This document shows positions 63,333-64,000 of a DNA stretch of 64,000 nt, piece by piece. Position 1 is the stretch's first letter. Each line of letters starts with the position of its first letter. The stretch covers positions 186,001 through 250,000 of the forward strand of contig NZ_JAVJSC010000009.1 in the NCBI RefSeq assembly GCF_040219635.1, in the 5' to 3' direction. The translations under genes were made by a program, and so were the position numbers. The notes under the pieces were generated by a model that did not search any database, was not told where the DNA came from, and saw nothing but the letters and a program-made list of their open reading frames with translations. The DNA comes from Pyruvatibacter sp. (GTDB taxonomy: Bacteria; Pseudomonadota; Alphaproteobacteria; CGMCC-115125).

Positions 63333-64000
<668 letters not shown>

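Overview
The window reads as one high-GC stretch (about 60% by eye) of a free-living alphaproteobacterial chromosome. The clues are the mreBCD-mrdA-rodA cell-shape locus, a methionine synthase split into two overlapping genes, a PduO-type cobalamin adenosyltransferase, a class I soluble cytochrome c, many fatty-acid and xenobiotic-type genes (P450, acyl-CoA synthetase, FAD monooxygenase-like protein, epoxide-hydrolase-like protein), and a short palindromic intergenic repeat of a type common in this class. A Parvibaculum-like lineage would fit, but that is inference. No rRNA, CRISPR array or complete prophage was seen; one tRNA (Lys, CTT) is present.

Layout. 1-3.5 kb: an Mla/MCE phospholipid-transport operon (STAS-permease, ATPase, MCE protein, auxiliary lipoprotein), leftward. 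3.6-9.2 kb: a cytochrome c, a CHASE2 protein with a degenerate cyclase domain, a quinone-oxidoreductase-like protein and a dicarboxylate/amino-acid symporter. 9.2-12.9 kb: a TauD-type dioxygenase, an MFS permease and a sulfatase, perhaps a sulfate-ester or organosulfur cluster. 12.9-18.2 kb: a palindromic repeat, three overlapping genes (hypothetical, APH-type phosphotransferase, lipocalin-like protein), DUF423 and an acyl-CoA synthetase. 18.9-22.8 kb: a lysine-rich histone-H1-like protein followed by an oxidoreductase / alpha-beta hydrolase / NTF2-like / membrane-protein run. 23.0-26.8 kb: a compact glycosyltransferase - methyltransferase - toroid-protein cluster facing a second methyltransferase. 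26.8-28.4 kb: an orphan CheZ-like phosphatase and a threonine dehydratase.

28.4-41.5 kb is centred on vitamin B12. A cobalamin riboswitch precedes btuB-btuF-btuC-btuD-pduO (import and adenosylation). Split metH follows, with its own palindromic operator. A cytochrome P450 diverges from the riboswitch, and the adenosyl-B12 enzyme ethanolamine ammonia-lyase (eutBC) lies beyond it. A universal stress protein and a Kef-type K+/H+ antiporter follow (41.5-44.4 kb).

44.4-56.3 kb is accessory DNA with visibly lower GC. It holds a MobC-like gene followed by an 18-codon relaxase remnant, a ParDE toxin-antitoxin pair, a GbsR/MarR regulator behind a perfect 22-bp palindrome, and a tripartite RND efflux operon. 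Next come the broken ends of a DUF3800 gene and a serine recombinase, then a 46-bp copy of the 3' part of tRNA-Lys. A DUF4345 / TetR / SDR segment follows, and finally the intact tRNA-Lys. This looks like decayed, possibly nested, integrative elements at a tRNA gene. 56.6-58.5 kb has a Rho_N-like small protein, DUF2177 and a probable baeRF-family protein. 58.5-64 kb is the leftward mreB(partial)-mreC-mreD-mrdA-rodA operon.
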